Position numbers and translations under genes: made by a program
Source: Thermostichus vulcanus str. 'Rupite'
GTDB lineage: Bacteria; Cyanobacteriota; Cyanobacteriia; Thermostichales; Thermostichaceae
DNA length: 64,000 bases
Direction: 5' to 3'
NCBI RefSeq assembly: GCF_022848905.1
Contig: NZ_JAFIRA010000001.1
Span: forward strand, 62,001-126,000
In this document: positions 19,482 through 28,495 of the stretch, piece after piece
Numbering within the stretch: the first letter of the stretch is position 1
How the letters are laid out: every line of letters begins with the position of its first letter
The notes under the pieces: generated by a model
What the model was told of the DNA's origin: nothing
Databases searched by the model: none
Seen by the model: only the letters and a program-made list of their open reading frames with translations

Positions 19482-21521
19482 TTAATTCCACACTTTTTCC
19501 ATAAATTCTGTTCTAACCCAAGAGTTCAAATCAATTCCAACAAAGTTTCCACTACCAGGGATCCCTTGTAGCGTCGAGAGGTGACCTTTGAGCCAATCGG
19601 AGCGAATAGTAGCGTCTTGAAAGAAAAGCCCGGTGTGATCGTTCTCCGGACAACCTTTAGGGTAATCAAAGGCTACCTCCTGGGGCATGACATGGGCTAC
19701 CACGTGGGGATCCAGCTGAAGCCACTGCCCCACCAGATTGGGGGCGCTTGGGGTAGTGACATACCAATATTGGGCAGCACGGAGAGCCCGGAGATAAGCC
19801 ACCACAATATCGGGATGGTCTTCGGCAAAAGTCGAACGCACCACCACCCCATGAAAGGCGGGCAAACCAGTTGCATGACCATCGAACAACTGTCTGAATT
19901 GGCCCTGACGGCGGGCAATCTCCCAGAAGGGGGCGAAGTGTCCATAGCCATCTACTACTCGATGGGGCCGTGCAGTGAAGTTAAAGGTGAGATCATCAAT
20001 GTTGGTAAGTTTCACTTTTGAGAGCAAGTTAGCTTCGCCTAAAACTCGGATGATCATGCCATGGGCTGACGATTCCCACGGCACCGCAATGGTTCGGCCA
20101 CGCAAATCCTCAATGCTGCTGAGCTGGGATCCCTGGGGCACAATGACGGCATTGCCTCGCCCGTTAGGGTTGATGGCCACAAAACTGATCAGGTGAGTGG
20201 TCGGCTGCTGCGATCCGGTAAGTTGCAGGGCTGTCAGCAACAGGGGATAGTCCCCCAGCACGCCAAAATCTAGCTGTTCGGAGCGCAGCCTCTGGACGAT
20301 CGGGGAGCCCGAGGTAAAGTCTTGCCATTCAATCTGAATGTGGGTGGAGCTGTAGCGGCCCTCACGGGGTAAAAAGTGCTCCAGCAAGCCCAACTGTCGA
20401 ATCACCAGCCCAGCCGTGGTTGAGTGGATGGTGCTGTTTTGAGTGCCGATGACGATTTTGAGCACCTCAGTCGAGGCACTGCTGTGGGAGCGAAGACCAA
20501 AGGAGGGGGATCGCAGCCGCATAGGCTGAGGGGGGGTGATCAGGGGGGGACGATCCGATGGCGGTGAGGGAACTGCGGGGGGATCCGCGTGGGTGGTGCG
20601 CAGAAACTGCAGAAAAGCTTGAGCGGTCTCGGCGGATCCCTGGGGCATGTCCTGATCAGATTTGGCGGTGGCCGCGGTCAGCCGTCGGGGTTGCAATAGA
20701 TAGAGGTTGGCCTCCAGAGCAAATTCTTGTAAGGGTACCAGCCCCATCAGTTGAGCCTGACGCTCCATGACAAATTCTAGGCTGGAGCCAAAGCCCAGGT
20801 AGCCCCCCTGCATGATGTAGGTTCTCATCAAGCTGAGGGAATCCACCGTCTCAAGGCGTTGAAAGTCCGAAAGCCGGATCCCCACTTCGGCCAAGCGACT
20901 CTCAAATACTAGCCGACTAGGGGATCCCTCCGCCAACACCACCCAAGGTTGGTGGAGGGTTTCTCCGATGCTAAGCCACGTCTGACCCCAGTGAGGGTGT
21001 TCCCCCCTGACAAACGCCCCATAGACGATGGTGTCCACTGCAGTGGCGCTGATCTCGTTGAACTCTCGAAACTCAATATCCGAGATACCTAGATCCACCG
21101 ATGACTCGATGATGGCTCGATAGAGCAGCTCCGTGTTGTCAAACTCAAGGCATTGGGTGGTGAGGTTGGGATGCTGGGAACGGTAGCGAAACAATAGACT
21201 GGGCAACCATTCATCCGCTACTAGAGCGGTGCACCCAATCCGTAAGGTACGATGTTTGCCGGATTTGAGATCCTGAATCCGGTTGATCACCTGCTGCTCC
21301 AAGGCCAACAGTTTGGATCCCTCTTCCACCAGGCATTGGCCCATCTCAGTCAGTTGGATCTTGCGCCCTAATCGGTGAAATAAGGTGACATCCAACTCAG
21401 ACTCTAGGGATTTGATCTTGGCACTGACAGCCGGTTGGGTGAGGTGAAGAGCATCCGCCGCCTCGGTAAAACTCAAATGCCGGGCAACCTCCAAAAATAC
21501 CTTGAGTTGATATAGCTCCAT
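19482..21521 (-). CDS. LysR-type regulator fused to an SsuA/NMT1-like substrate-binding domain
   Basis: Residues 1-60 are a LysR helix-turn-helix (MELYQLKVFLEVARHLSFTE, LTQPAVSAKIKSLESEL), about 90-300 a LysR effector domain, about 312-350 a Pro-rich linker, and about 355-670 an ABC-type substrate-binding domain. That domain matches the binding protein at 28496: GLVIRQLGLLEHFLP against GSVIREMGLLEKHLP, IEWQDFTSGSPI against IEWSSYTSGPPI, and FAEDHPDIVVAYLRAL against FAEKHPEIVVAYLKAL. There is no signal peptide, so the domain is cytosolic. A typical LysR has about 300 residues; this has 679. ATG 21521 is where LysR homology begins. It is probably the sensor-regulator of the divergent operon from 22311. 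Confidence 0.9.
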   Translation of the reverse strand: MELYQLKVFLEVARHLSFTEAADALHLTQPAVSAKIKSLESELDVTLFHRLGRKIQLTEMGQCLVEEGSKLLALEQQVINRIQDLKSGKHRTLRIGCTALVADEWLPSLLFRYRSQHPNLTTQCLEFDNTELLYRAIIESSVDLGISDIEFREFNEISATAVDTIVYGAFVRGEHPHWGQTWLSIGETLHQPWVVLAEGSPSRLVFESRLAEVGIRLSDFQRLETVDSLSLMRTYIMQGGYLGFGSSLEFVMERQAQLMGLVPLQEFALEANLYLLQPRRLTAATAKSDQDMPQGSAETAQAFLQFLRTTHADPPAVPSPPSDRPPLITPPQPMRLRSPSFGLRSHSSASTEVLKIVIGTQNSTIHSTTAGLVIRQLGLLEHFLPREGRYSSTHIQIEWQDFTSGSPIVQRLRSEQLDFGVLGDYPLLLTALQLTGSQQPTTHLISFVAINPNGRGNAVIVPQGSQLSSIEDLRGRTIAVPWESSAHGMIIRVLGEANLLSKVKLTNIDDLTFNFTARPHRVVDGYGHFAPFWEIARRQGQFRQLFDGHATGLPAFHGVVVRSTFAEDHPDIVVAYLRALRAAQYWYVTTPSAPNLVGQWLQLDPHVVAHVMPQEVAFDYPKGCPENDHTGLFFQDATIRSDWLKGHLSTLQGIPGSGNFVGIDLNSWVRTEFMEKVWN

Positions 21522-22310
21522 CGGCTCAGTTCCTGCATTGTCGCCAGGGATTTCATTCTGACATGTCTGGATACATTGTCTATACACCACCATCCCCATG
21601 AGGACTGTTGTAGCGAAAGTACCTCTTCGGAGGATGCCTACAGGGAGCAGGATGACCCATGAGGATAAATCGACATCAGAACATCAGACATAAAAGTCCA
21701 TCCTTGGATCGAATAGCTCTCCCAGGAATGTGATAGATGCGGCTCATTTCCTACTCTGAGATCTTTGCCCTGTCAGGTGTTGACATTGTGCTACGCACCG
21801 CTAACGTGAACGGGAGATTCTAGTACTGTCACCATAAAGCCAGGAGAGCCCTTTGGGATCCCAAATATCTCACTAGAAGACCATATTAATTAACGAAATT
21901 TATCTATTCATCAAATCATCCTCTTGTTCGATCAAACTAGGCCTGACTGTTTTATGTCTAAGATTACAGATGATGTGGATGACTATTTTAGTTTGGCAAT
22001 TGGCGCTTACAAGGTTCTTTATCGACCAAAATAGACACATCATCTATCTTGAGTTCTTAGCTTCCAATGCCGAGATTATCCCAGCAGGCAATCACAGCAA
22101 AACGATTGGTTATGGATCGATTCAGGATCCCTATGATGGATTGATGTGAATGGCCAGAGAATACCTTGATGCATGTGAATAGAGCACATATGATGAACAG
22201 GCGTGGCACGTTGTAGAACCTGTGCTTTCAGTCAGACTGATCGAAAACGGATCGATTATGTCCCAAGATTCTGAATATGTTGAGCAGTTTCATCCGAAAA
22301 GAGGTTCCAA
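21522..22310. promoter_or_regulatory. 789-bp divergent control region between the LysR fusion and the sulfur operon
   Basis: No gene is visible. The stretch is AT-rich and nearly free of the GGGATCCC palindrome common elsewhere. It contains a copy of the GTGCTACGCACCGCTAACG mini-repeat at 21788-21806 and a long imperfect inverted repeat at 21968-22045. LysR proteins usually bind dyads with a T-N11-A core upstream of the divergent target, so operators are expected here. AAGAGG lies just upstream of the start codon at 22311. Confidence 0.55.
21968..22045. repeat. Long imperfect inverted repeat in the divergent region
   Basis: AGATGATGTG at 21968-21977 is exactly complementary to CACATCATCT at 22036-22045. 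Inside them CTATTTT at 21983-21989 pairs with AAAATAG at 22028-22034. The arms enclose about 38 bases. This could be a LysR operator pair, an RNA hairpin in the leader, or the ends of a small vanished element. Confidence 0.6.
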
Positions 22311-24014
22311 ATGGATACACGATGGCTGAAGACTGATGTGTTGGTTGTGGGGGGTGGCACTGCCGGGACGATGGCAGCTATCAAAGCGAAGCAAAGTCAT
22401 CCTGATTGCGAGGTATTGATCCTCGAAAAGGCCAATATCCGCCGTAGTGGGGCCATCGCTATGGGTATGGATGGCGTGAATACGGCGGTCATTCCTGGCA
22501 ATTCTACCCCTGAACAGTATGTCCGTGAGATCACTATTTCTAACGATGGGATTCTCAATCAAAAGGCCGTTTATCAGACCGGCAAACTCGGCTTTGAGGT
22601 GATTCAGGAACTAGAAAGCTGGGGTGTGAAATTCCAGAAGGATCATGAGGGCAACTATGACCTCAAACAGGTGCATCGAGTTGGTAAATATGTGTTGCCG
22701 ATGCCGGAAGGGAAGGATTTGAAAAAGATTCTGGCCCGTCAGGTAAAACGGCATAAAGTGCAGGTGACTAATCGGGTCATGGCCACACGTGTGATCGTGC
22801 AGGAAGGGCGTGCCACCGGGGTGGTAGGTTTCGATGTGCGCAATGGCGACTTTGTGGTGATTCAAGCCAAGGCGGTGGTGTTGTGCACGGGGGCTTGCGG
22901 GCGGCTGGGTCTACCGGCGTCGGGATACCTCTATGGCACCTACGAGAACCCCACCAATGCCGGGGATGGCTACTCGATGGCCTACCATGCTGGAGCTGAA
23001 CTGACCAACATCGAGTGCTTTCAGATCAACCCCCTGATCAAGGACTACAACGGCCCCGCCTGTGCCTATGTGGCCAGCCCCTTCGGGGCCTATACCGCTA
23101 ATGCTGAGGGCTATCGCTTCATCAGCTGTGACTACTGGAGCGGCCAGATGATGCTGGAGGTTTACAAAGAACTCAACTCTGGCAAGGGGCCGATCCAGCT
23201 CAAGATGACCCATCTGGATGAGGACACCATCTCTGAGATTGAGCGAGTCTTGTGGTCGAATGAGCGGCCCAGTCGCGAGCGATTCCATGCCAATCGGGGA
23301 GAGAACTACCGCACCGATGGGGTGGAGATGAACATCTCTGAAATCGGCCTGTGTAGCGGCCACAGTGCCTCTGGGGTGTGGGTGGATGAATGGGCGCGCA
23401 CAACCGTGCCCGGACTCTATGCCGCTGGAGATATGGCCAGCATCCCCCACAACTATATGATTGGGGCGTTTGTCTCTGGTCGCTTGGCTGGGGAGCACGG
23501 CATGGCCTACAGCCAAGACCTTGAGCATGTGGAACCGGATGCAGAGTTTCTGGAGGCCGAAAAGGCCCGTATCTATCAGCCCCTGCAACAGCCGGACGGG
23601 ATCCCTCACACGCAGGTGGAGTATAAACTGCGGCGGCTGGTGAATGACTATCTGCAACCCCCCAAAGTCACCAACAAAATGGAAATTGGTCTGCGGCATT
23701 TTGTCCGTTATCACGATACTCTTGGCCAGATGGGAGCACGGGATCCCCATGAGTTGATGCGGTGTATGGAGGTGCATTTCATCCGCGACTGTGCCGAAAT
23801 GGCAGCGCGGGCCTCTCTCTATCGCAAAGAAAGCCGGTGGGGTCTCTATCACTATCGGGTGGATTATCCCGAGAAAAACAACAGCGAATGGTTCTGCCAC
23901 GTCAACCTGAAAAAGGATCCCAGTGGTGAGATGACCTTGTTTAAGCGGGCGGTGGAGCCTTACATTGTGGATGTGAATATCGAGAAAGAAATCTACGATG
24001 TGGCTGTTCGCTAG
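22311..24014 (+). CDS. APS-reductase-alpha-like flavoprotein (AsfA-like)
   Basis: The 567-residue protein belongs to the fumarate reductase/AprA flavoprotein family: FAD loop VLVVGGGTAGTMAAIKAK near residue 12, acidic strand end LEKANIRRSGAIAMGMDG, the mid-protein FAD contact VLCTGACGRLG, capping-domain GYSMAYHAGAE, and C-terminal TVPGLYAAGDMASIPHNYMI. With the ferredoxin after it this is an AprA-AprB-like pair. Genuine APS reductase belongs to sulfate reducers and sulfur oxidisers; in this setting, next to sulfonate uptake genes and a LysR gene, Pseudomonas AsfA is the better model. I infer a reductive role in releasing sulfite from an organosulfur substrate. AAGAGG precedes the ATG. Confidence 0.8.
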   Translation: MDTRWLKTDVLVVGGGTAGTMAAIKAKQSHPDCEVLILEKANIRRSGAIAMGMDGVNTAVIPGNSTPEQYVREITISNDGILNQKAVYQTGKLGFEVIQELESWGVKFQKDHEGNYDLKQVHRVGKYVLPMPEGKDLKKILARQVKRHKVQVTNRVMATRVIVQEGRATGVVGFDVRNGDFVVIQAKAVVLCTGACGRLGLPASGYLYGTYENPTNAGDGYSMAYHAGAELTNIECFQINPLIKDYNGPACAYVASPFGAYTANAEGYRFISCDYWSGQMMLEVYKELNSGKGPIQLKMTHLDEDTISEIERVLWSNERPSRERFHANRGENYRTDGVEMNISEIGLCSGHSASGVWVDEWARTTVPGLYAAGDMASIPHNYMIGAFVSGRLAGEHGMAYSQDLEHVEPDAEFLEAEKARIYQPLQQPDGIPHTQVEYKLRRLVNDYLQPPKVTNKMEIGLRHFVRYHDTLGQMGARDPHELMRCMEVHFIRDCAEMAARASLYRKESRWGLYHYRVDYPEKNNSEWFCHVNLKKDPSGEMTLFKRAVEPYIVDVNIEKEIYDVAVR

Positions 24015-24074
24015 GACAAGTTAGCGCTCAGTCTTCTGTCTCTCACTGCTCATCCCTCAGTTTTTTTAGTCAAA

Positions 24075-24100
24075 AATGCCGCAAAACAATGCCGCAAAAC
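24075..24100 (+). repeat. Two tandem 13-bp repeats upstream of the ferredoxin gene
   Basis: AATGCCGCAAAAC occurs at 24075-24087 and 24088-24100, followed by a decayed third copy ending in the ferredoxin gene's ribosome binding site. It follows a T-run (24060-24067) and could be part of an intra-operon processing or attenuation site. Confidence 0.6.
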
Positions 24101-24129
24101 AATAATGTCGCAAAAGGAGCTGCTGAACT

Positions 24130-24357
24130 ATGGCCTTAACTACCCAACGTGTGGATGTGCCGGTCATCGTCGATGAGTCAAAATGTCTGGAAAAATGTGT
24201 GGCCTGTATTGAGGTGTGCCCCCTCGATGTGTTGGCGAAAAACCCCGAAACCGGCAAAGCATACATGAAATATGACGAGTGTTGGTTCTGTCTGCCTTGT
24301 GAGAAGGAATGCCCCACCAATGCCATCACTGTTCAGATCCCGTTTTTGCTGCGCTAG
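24130..24357 (+). CDS. 2[4Fe-4S] ferredoxin, AprB/AsfB-like
   Basis: The 75-residue protein carries two cluster motifs: CLEKCVACIEVCP (residues 19-31) and CWFCLPCEKECP (about 53-64). It matches the cluster-binding part of AprB but lacks that protein's C-terminal tail, as a stand-alone ferredoxin would. AAGGAG lies 9 bases before the ATG. It sits 115 bases after the flavoprotein gene and is its likely electron partner. Confidence 0.88.
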   Translation: MALTTQRVDVPVIVDESKCLEKCVACIEVCPLDVLAKNPETGKAYMKYDECWFCLPCEKECPTNAITVQIPFLLR

Positions 24358-24369
24358 GAGGCCCCTGTC

Positions 24370-25362
24370 ATGACCGATGCCAATCTGGATCTCGCCAATT
24401 TAGATCCCGAATTGCACCAGTGGGTGGAGATGTTGGGGGCCGAGGATGTCAACGACCGTCTGGTGGCGGTGAAAAACCTTCAGCATATCGGGAATGAAGA
24501 GGCTATTCCCTTCCTTATTCAAACTCTCAAAGACGACAGCCCTGCGGTGCAGCTGATTTCCATTACTGCCCTCTGGGAGATGGCTAACCCAATTGCTGTG
24601 AAGCCCTTGATGGCCTGCCTCGGATCTCCTCATGCGGATGTGCGGGAGGAGGCACTGTCGGCCCTGAAGGAGCTAGTGGCCCCTGATGATCTGCCGCAGT
24701 TGTTGGTGGAGTTAGAGCAGCTGAATCCCAAGAAACAGCTCAACATCCTGATTTTGCTGCGCAAGATCCATGATGTGCAGGCTTTACCCTACATCTTGCC
24801 CTTCTTTACCTCCGATCGGCCTGAGCTGCGGGAAGCGGCTGTCATCACCCTGCGCTACCTCAATCAGGTGGAGCGATGCCAGCCAGCCCTGGCCCTGATG
24901 GAGGATCCCGATGTAACGGTGGTACGGGCCGCCACCCTGACCTTAGGCCACCTACAAGACCCTGAGGTAATCCCCACCTTGCAGGATGCCTTGACCCGCC
25001 ACCCCGATTGGCAGGTGCGGCGCAATGCGGCTCAGTCCCTGGCACTACACCAGGATCCCGGTGCCATCCCCACCCTGGGGCAAGCTCTGGGGGACGAGCA
25101 CTGGCAGGTGCGCAAGTTTGCGGCTCAAGCCCTGCAAAAGGGAGCCAGTCAGGCGGTTTTGCCGCCTCTGGTGCGGGCATTGTCGGATGAATACTCCGAC
25201 GTGCGCAAAGAAGCCGCCATTGCCCTCGGTCATCTCGGGGATCCCCAGGTGCTCAATGCCCTGCAACAGACCCTCGATGACCCGGATATCGAGGTGCGCA
25301 TCCAGGTGGAGCGGGCCATCAAGCAGCTTCAGGCTGCCACCCAGGGGGCCTCCAATGTTTGA
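24370..25362 (+). CDS. HEAT-repeat protein
   Basis: The 330-residue protein is built almost wholly of HEAT/PBS-lyase-type repeats of about 31 residues, for example DVRKEAAIALGHLGDPQVLN and WQVRRNAAQSLALHQDPGAI. About ten repeats can be counted. There is no signal peptide and no lyase active-site motif, so a scaffold or partner-binding role is most likely. The start is 12 bases after the ferredoxin stop with GGAGG in between, and its end overlaps the next gene by 8 bases. The tight packing between ferredoxin and Fe-S carrier genes suggests it assembles or maturates the flavoprotein-ferredoxin complex (inference). Confidence 0.85.
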   Translation: MTDANLDLANLDPELHQWVEMLGAEDVNDRLVAVKNLQHIGNEEAIPFLIQTLKDDSPAVQLISITALWEMANPIAVKPLMACLGSPHADVREEALSALKELVAPDDLPQLLVELEQLNPKKQLNILILLRKIHDVQALPYILPFFTSDRPELREAAVITLRYLNQVERCQPALALMEDPDVTVVRAATLTLGHLQDPEVIPTLQDALTRHPDWQVRRNAAQSLALHQDPGAIPTLGQALGDEHWQVRKFAAQALQKGASQAVLPPLVRALSDEYSDVRKEAAIALGHLGDPQVLNALQQTLDDPDIEVRIQVERAIKQLQAATQGASNV

Positions 25363-26452
25363 TGGGCTGTTTGCGGAATCGCCTACACCAGCCCCACCAG
25401 CTCCGCCCGATCCAGTGGCGGAGGCACGGCAGGCTGAGGTGATCCAACGGCTGAAGCAGGTGGTGGAACCCACGCTGGGCAACACCATCGTCAGCCTGGG
25501 CATGGTGCGCAATCTACGCATTGTGGGGGATTACGTCTATCTGCGACTCTATGTGGGATCCCATCAGTTGGCCCTCCAAGATCAGGTGGAGCAGGCGTTG
25601 GCCCCTCTGCCATGGTGCAAAAAGACCTATGTGCAACTGTGTACGATTCCACAGGTGCGGATCACCCTGGCGGTGTCCAGTGGCAAAGGGGGCGTGGGCA
25701 AATCCACCAGCACCGTCAACCTAGCTGCCGCATTGACCCAGGCGGGGGCACGGGTAGGGATCCTGGACGCTGATATCTATGGCCCCAATATCCCTCAGAT
25801 GCTGGGGATCCCGCCCTCGGCAGTGGAGGTGATCCAGACGGATGCGGGCCAGCGGTTTCGGCCCCTAATGGGATACGGGATCCAGGTGATGTCGGTGGGG
25901 CTCTTGGCGGATCCGGAGCATCCGTTGGCTTGGCGGGGCCCAGTGTTGCACAAGATTTTGACCCAGTTTTTGCATGAGGTGGCCTGGCAGGATCTGGACT
26001 TCTTGCTGATTGACCTGCCGCCGGGAACTGGGGATGCCCAGATCACCATCGTCCAAGAAAGCCCCATCTGTGGAGCCCTGATGGTGACCACTCCCCAGCA
26101 GGTGGCCCTCTCTGACGTGCGCCGCAGCATTCAGATGTTTCGCAAAGTCGGGGTGCCCACCCTCGGCCTAATCGAGAACATGAGCTATCTGCGCTGTGGC
26201 CATTGCGGCGAAACGACCCCCATCTTCGGGCAGGGAGGAGGGCGACAACTGGAGCAGGAGCTCAACATTCCCCTCCTGGGCCAGGTGCCTTTGGATCCCC
26301 GCATTTGCGCGGGGGGGGATGGGGGACAGCCGCTAACGCTAGGGGAGCCCCAGTCGGAGACTGCTCAGGTGTATGGGCAGGTGGCCGCAGGGTTGATCCA
26401 GACCTTTGCCCCGCGTGGGGCTATTGAACAGTTGAGGACAGCCGTATCCTAA
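25355..26452 (+). CDS. Mrp/NBP35-type Fe-S cluster carrier with N-terminal MIP18 domain
   Basis: The 365-residue ATPase begins with a Pro-rich stretch, then a MIP18 (DUF59) domain (TLGNTIVSLGMVRNLRIVGD) and a deviant Walker A P-loop VSSGKGGVGKSTSTVNLA at about residue 107. VGILDADIYGPNIPQMLG, LLIDLPPGTGDAQIT and the cluster-binding pair CGHCGE at about 281 complete the ApbC/Mrp signature. The ATG overlaps the HEAT gene stop, showing coupled translation. Cyanobacteria usually carry a housekeeping Mrp elsewhere; if so, this copy is a dedicated carrier for the ferredoxin encoded three genes earlier. Confidence 0.9.
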   Translation: MFDGLFAESPTPAPPAPPDPVAEARQAEVIQRLKQVVEPTLGNTIVSLGMVRNLRIVGDYVYLRLYVGSHQLALQDQVEQALAPLPWCKKTYVQLCTIPQVRITLAVSSGKGGVGKSTSTVNLAAALTQAGARVGILDADIYGPNIPQMLGIPPSAVEVIQTDAGQRFRPLMGYGIQVMSVGLLADPEHPLAWRGPVLHKILTQFLHEVAWQDLDFLLIDLPPGTGDAQITIVQESPICGALMVTTPQQVALSDVRRSIQMFRKVGVPTLGLIENMSYLRCGHCGETTPIFGQGGGRQLEQELNIPLLGQVPLDPRICAGGDGGQPLTLGEPQSETAQVYGQVAAGLIQTFAPRGAIEQLRTAVS

Positions 26453-26475
26453 CCCTCTCTCTCCAGACTTGGGGG

Positions 26476-27177
26476 ATGGCGGCCTTGATCTGTGGCATCG
26501 CTGGAGTGGTTCGAGGGTTCTCGGGCTTTGGCTCCGCCATGGTGCAAATGCCCGCCCTCACCCCACTCGTCGGCCCCTCGGTTGCCGCCGCCATCGCGGT
26601 AATGTTTGAGGTCATGGCCTCCATTCAGTCGGTGCCCGGTGCTTTTCGGCAGGCCAACTGGCGGGCCATCTTACCTATGGCAGCTGCCGCATTGATTGGG
26701 ATCCCGGTGGGAACGGTCTTTCTGGTCAGTATCGATCCGGTGATCGTTCAGCGCACCATCGCCATCGCCATCCTGATCTCGGTGCTGATCATCGCCTCTG
26801 GTTTTCGCTACAGCGGCCAACCCAATCGAGCCACCTCGCTGGGCACCGGGCTGGTGAGTGGTTTTTTAACGGGCATCGGGGGCATTGGCGGGCCGCCGGT
26901 GGTGATCTATTTCTTCTCGGGATCCAACAAAGCCAGCATTAATCGGGCCAGTTTGATCGCCTACTTTGGCCTCACCCAAGCGGTGACGGTGGTCGCCTAC
27001 TGGTTGCGAGATTTACTCAGTGTTGAGGTGCTGGGGCTGGGCTTGAGTTTGATCCCCGTTTTCTACCTGGGACTCCTGCTGGGCAGTTGGCTATTTGCTC
27101 GCGTCAATGAGCACCTGTTTCGCCGCCTCATCTTGGGATTTTTGGCGTTGGTCGCCGTCATGGGTCTGGTGATCTAA
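26476..27177 (+). CDS. TauE/SafE-family sulfite/sulfonate exporter
   Basis: The 233-residue membrane protein has about seven hydrophobic segments and the two family half-motifs GFSGFGSAMVQMPAL near the N-terminus and GFLTGIGGIGGPPVVIYF at about residues 130-147. TauE/SafE proteins export small sulfur oxyanions or sulfoacetate. It is slightly short of the usual 240-260 residues, so translation may start a few codons earlier. It lies 23 bases after the Fe-S carrier gene and points to sulfite as a product of the pathway. Confidence 0.85.
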   Translation: MAALICGIAGVVRGFSGFGSAMVQMPALTPLVGPSVAAAIAVMFEVMASIQSVPGAFRQANWRAILPMAAAALIGIPVGTVFLVSIDPVIVQRTIAIAILISVLIIASGFRYSGQPNRATSLGTGLVSGFLTGIGGIGGPPVVIYFFSGSNKASINRASLIAYFGLTQAVTVVAYWLRDLLSVEVLGLGLSLIPVFYLGLLLGSWLFARVNEHLFRRLILGFLALVAVMGLVI

Positions 27178-27254
27178 GTCACAAAATCCCTCCTACCTGT
27201 CGGAAATCCTGACCCAACGCTGTGTTGATTGGAGTGTCTTATGGAGTCGCCCCT

Positions 27255-28307
27255 GTGAAACGGTTGCCTCTGAACATAACCCGCCCCCCGATCCCCACCC
27301 AGCTTCCGTCTGCCCATTCCTCCCGCTGGCGGGCCTGGGCCATGCTCCTACCGGGTCTGCTGCTCACCAGTGGCTTGGCGGTTGGGGCAACGCTGATTCA
27401 GGCCACTTGGACCATCTCGCTGCTCAGCCCCTTGTTGCTGGCCATCCTCTTCGGGATCCTGTTGCGCAACACCGTCGGCCTGCCCCCAACCTTTTACCCT
27501 GGGGTGCGATTTTCCCTCAAGAAAATCCTCAAGCTGGCCATTATTCTGCTGGGTCTGCGCCTCAGCTTGGGGGATATCGCCACCCTGGGCCTAACTGGGT
27601 TTGTCATGATCTCAGCAACCTTAGTCAGTACCGTGGCCTTCACCCTCTGGCTGGGATCCCGGCTGGGCATCTCGCAAAAGTTAGTGCATCTGATCGCGGC
27701 GGGCACCTCAATTTGTGGAGCCTCGGCAGTGGTCACCGCCAACAGTGTGGTGGATAGCTCTGAGGAGGAGATGGCCTACGCCATTGGTTTGATCACCGCT
27801 CTGGGTACCGTCGCGATGTTGCTCTACCCATTGGTGCCGGAGCTGTTGCACCTGTCCTCGTTATCCTATGGCATCTGGTGTGGGGCCTCCATCCATGAGG
27901 TAGCCCAGGTGATCGCGGCATCCTTTCAACACGATCTGGTAAGCGGCGAGTTTGCCACCCTATCCAAACTAAGTCGGGTGCTGTATTTGGCCCCCTTAAC
28001 GGTCGTGCTCAGCCTTTTGACCCAGCGGAACCAACCCACAGGCTCCTCTCTTTATATTCCGTGGTTTGTGGTCATCTTTTTGGGGGTGGTGGTCGTCAAT
28101 AGCCTGGGACTGCTGCCCAGGGATCTGACAGATGGGATCCTGAGCATCAACAAGCTCTTGTTGGGTATCTCGCTGGCGGGAATGGGCCTAGAGACCGACC
28201 TCAAGAAAATTCGTACGCTGGGGATTCAGCCCCTCTACCTTGCCATAGCCTCATGGCTTTTTCTAGCTGTCTCAAGTCTGGTTCTGGTGAAACAGTTCTA
28301 TTCCTAA
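27255..28307 (+). CDS. YeiH/UPF0324-family putative sulfite (sulfate) exporter
   Basis: The 350-residue protein has about ten hydrophobic segments and the YeiH signatures LAILFGILLRNTVGLPP, KILKLAIILLGLRLSLGDI, AAGTSICGASAVVTANSVV, GASIHEVAQVIAAS and LLLGISLAGMGLETDL. GTG 27255 has GGAG 9 bases upstream; an upstream GTG at 27222 is possible. YeiH relatives are next to sulfur-metabolism regulators in many genomes, but their transport substrate is not firmly established. It is unrelated to the TauE-type exporter just before it. Confidence 0.85.
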   Translation: MKRLPLNITRPPIPTQLPSAHSSRWRAWAMLLPGLLLTSGLAVGATLIQATWTISLLSPLLLAILFGILLRNTVGLPPTFYPGVRFSLKKILKLAIILLGLRLSLGDIATLGLTGFVMISATLVSTVAFTLWLGSRLGISQKLVHLIAAGTSICGASAVVTANSVVDSSEEEMAYAIGLITALGTVAMLLYPLVPELLHLSSLSYGIWCGASIHEVAQVIAASFQHDLVSGEFATLSKLSRVLYLAPLTVVLSLLTQRNQPTGSSLYIPWFVVIFLGVVVVNSLGLLPRDLTDGILSINKLLLGISLAGMGLETDLKKIRTLGIQPLYLAIASWLFLAVSSLVLVKQFYS

Positions 28308-28495
28308 TCACTGCCATCATGAAGCTAATTTACAACGCAATTAACCAGCATCTTATAAGTCATCAATGATTTCTATGGATTCAGTTAATTTCCCTATTCC
28401 ATCATAACAATATCGATCCGAGTTTGTATCTAGGCTTACAGTTGGCTGCTACTCCTTTCGATTTGATAAGTGTACCGATTTGGGACGACAAGACT

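Noticed and set aside
23200-23900. Long antisense frames within the flavoprotein gene
   Set aside because: They mirror the codon bias of the sense gene and show only shadow composition.
22311-24357. Genuine dissimilatory APS reductase AprAB
   Set aside because: No sulfate adenylyltransferase, dsr or qmo gene is nearby, the ferredoxin lacks the AprB tail, and the neighbours are sulfonate-type uptake and sulfite export genes.
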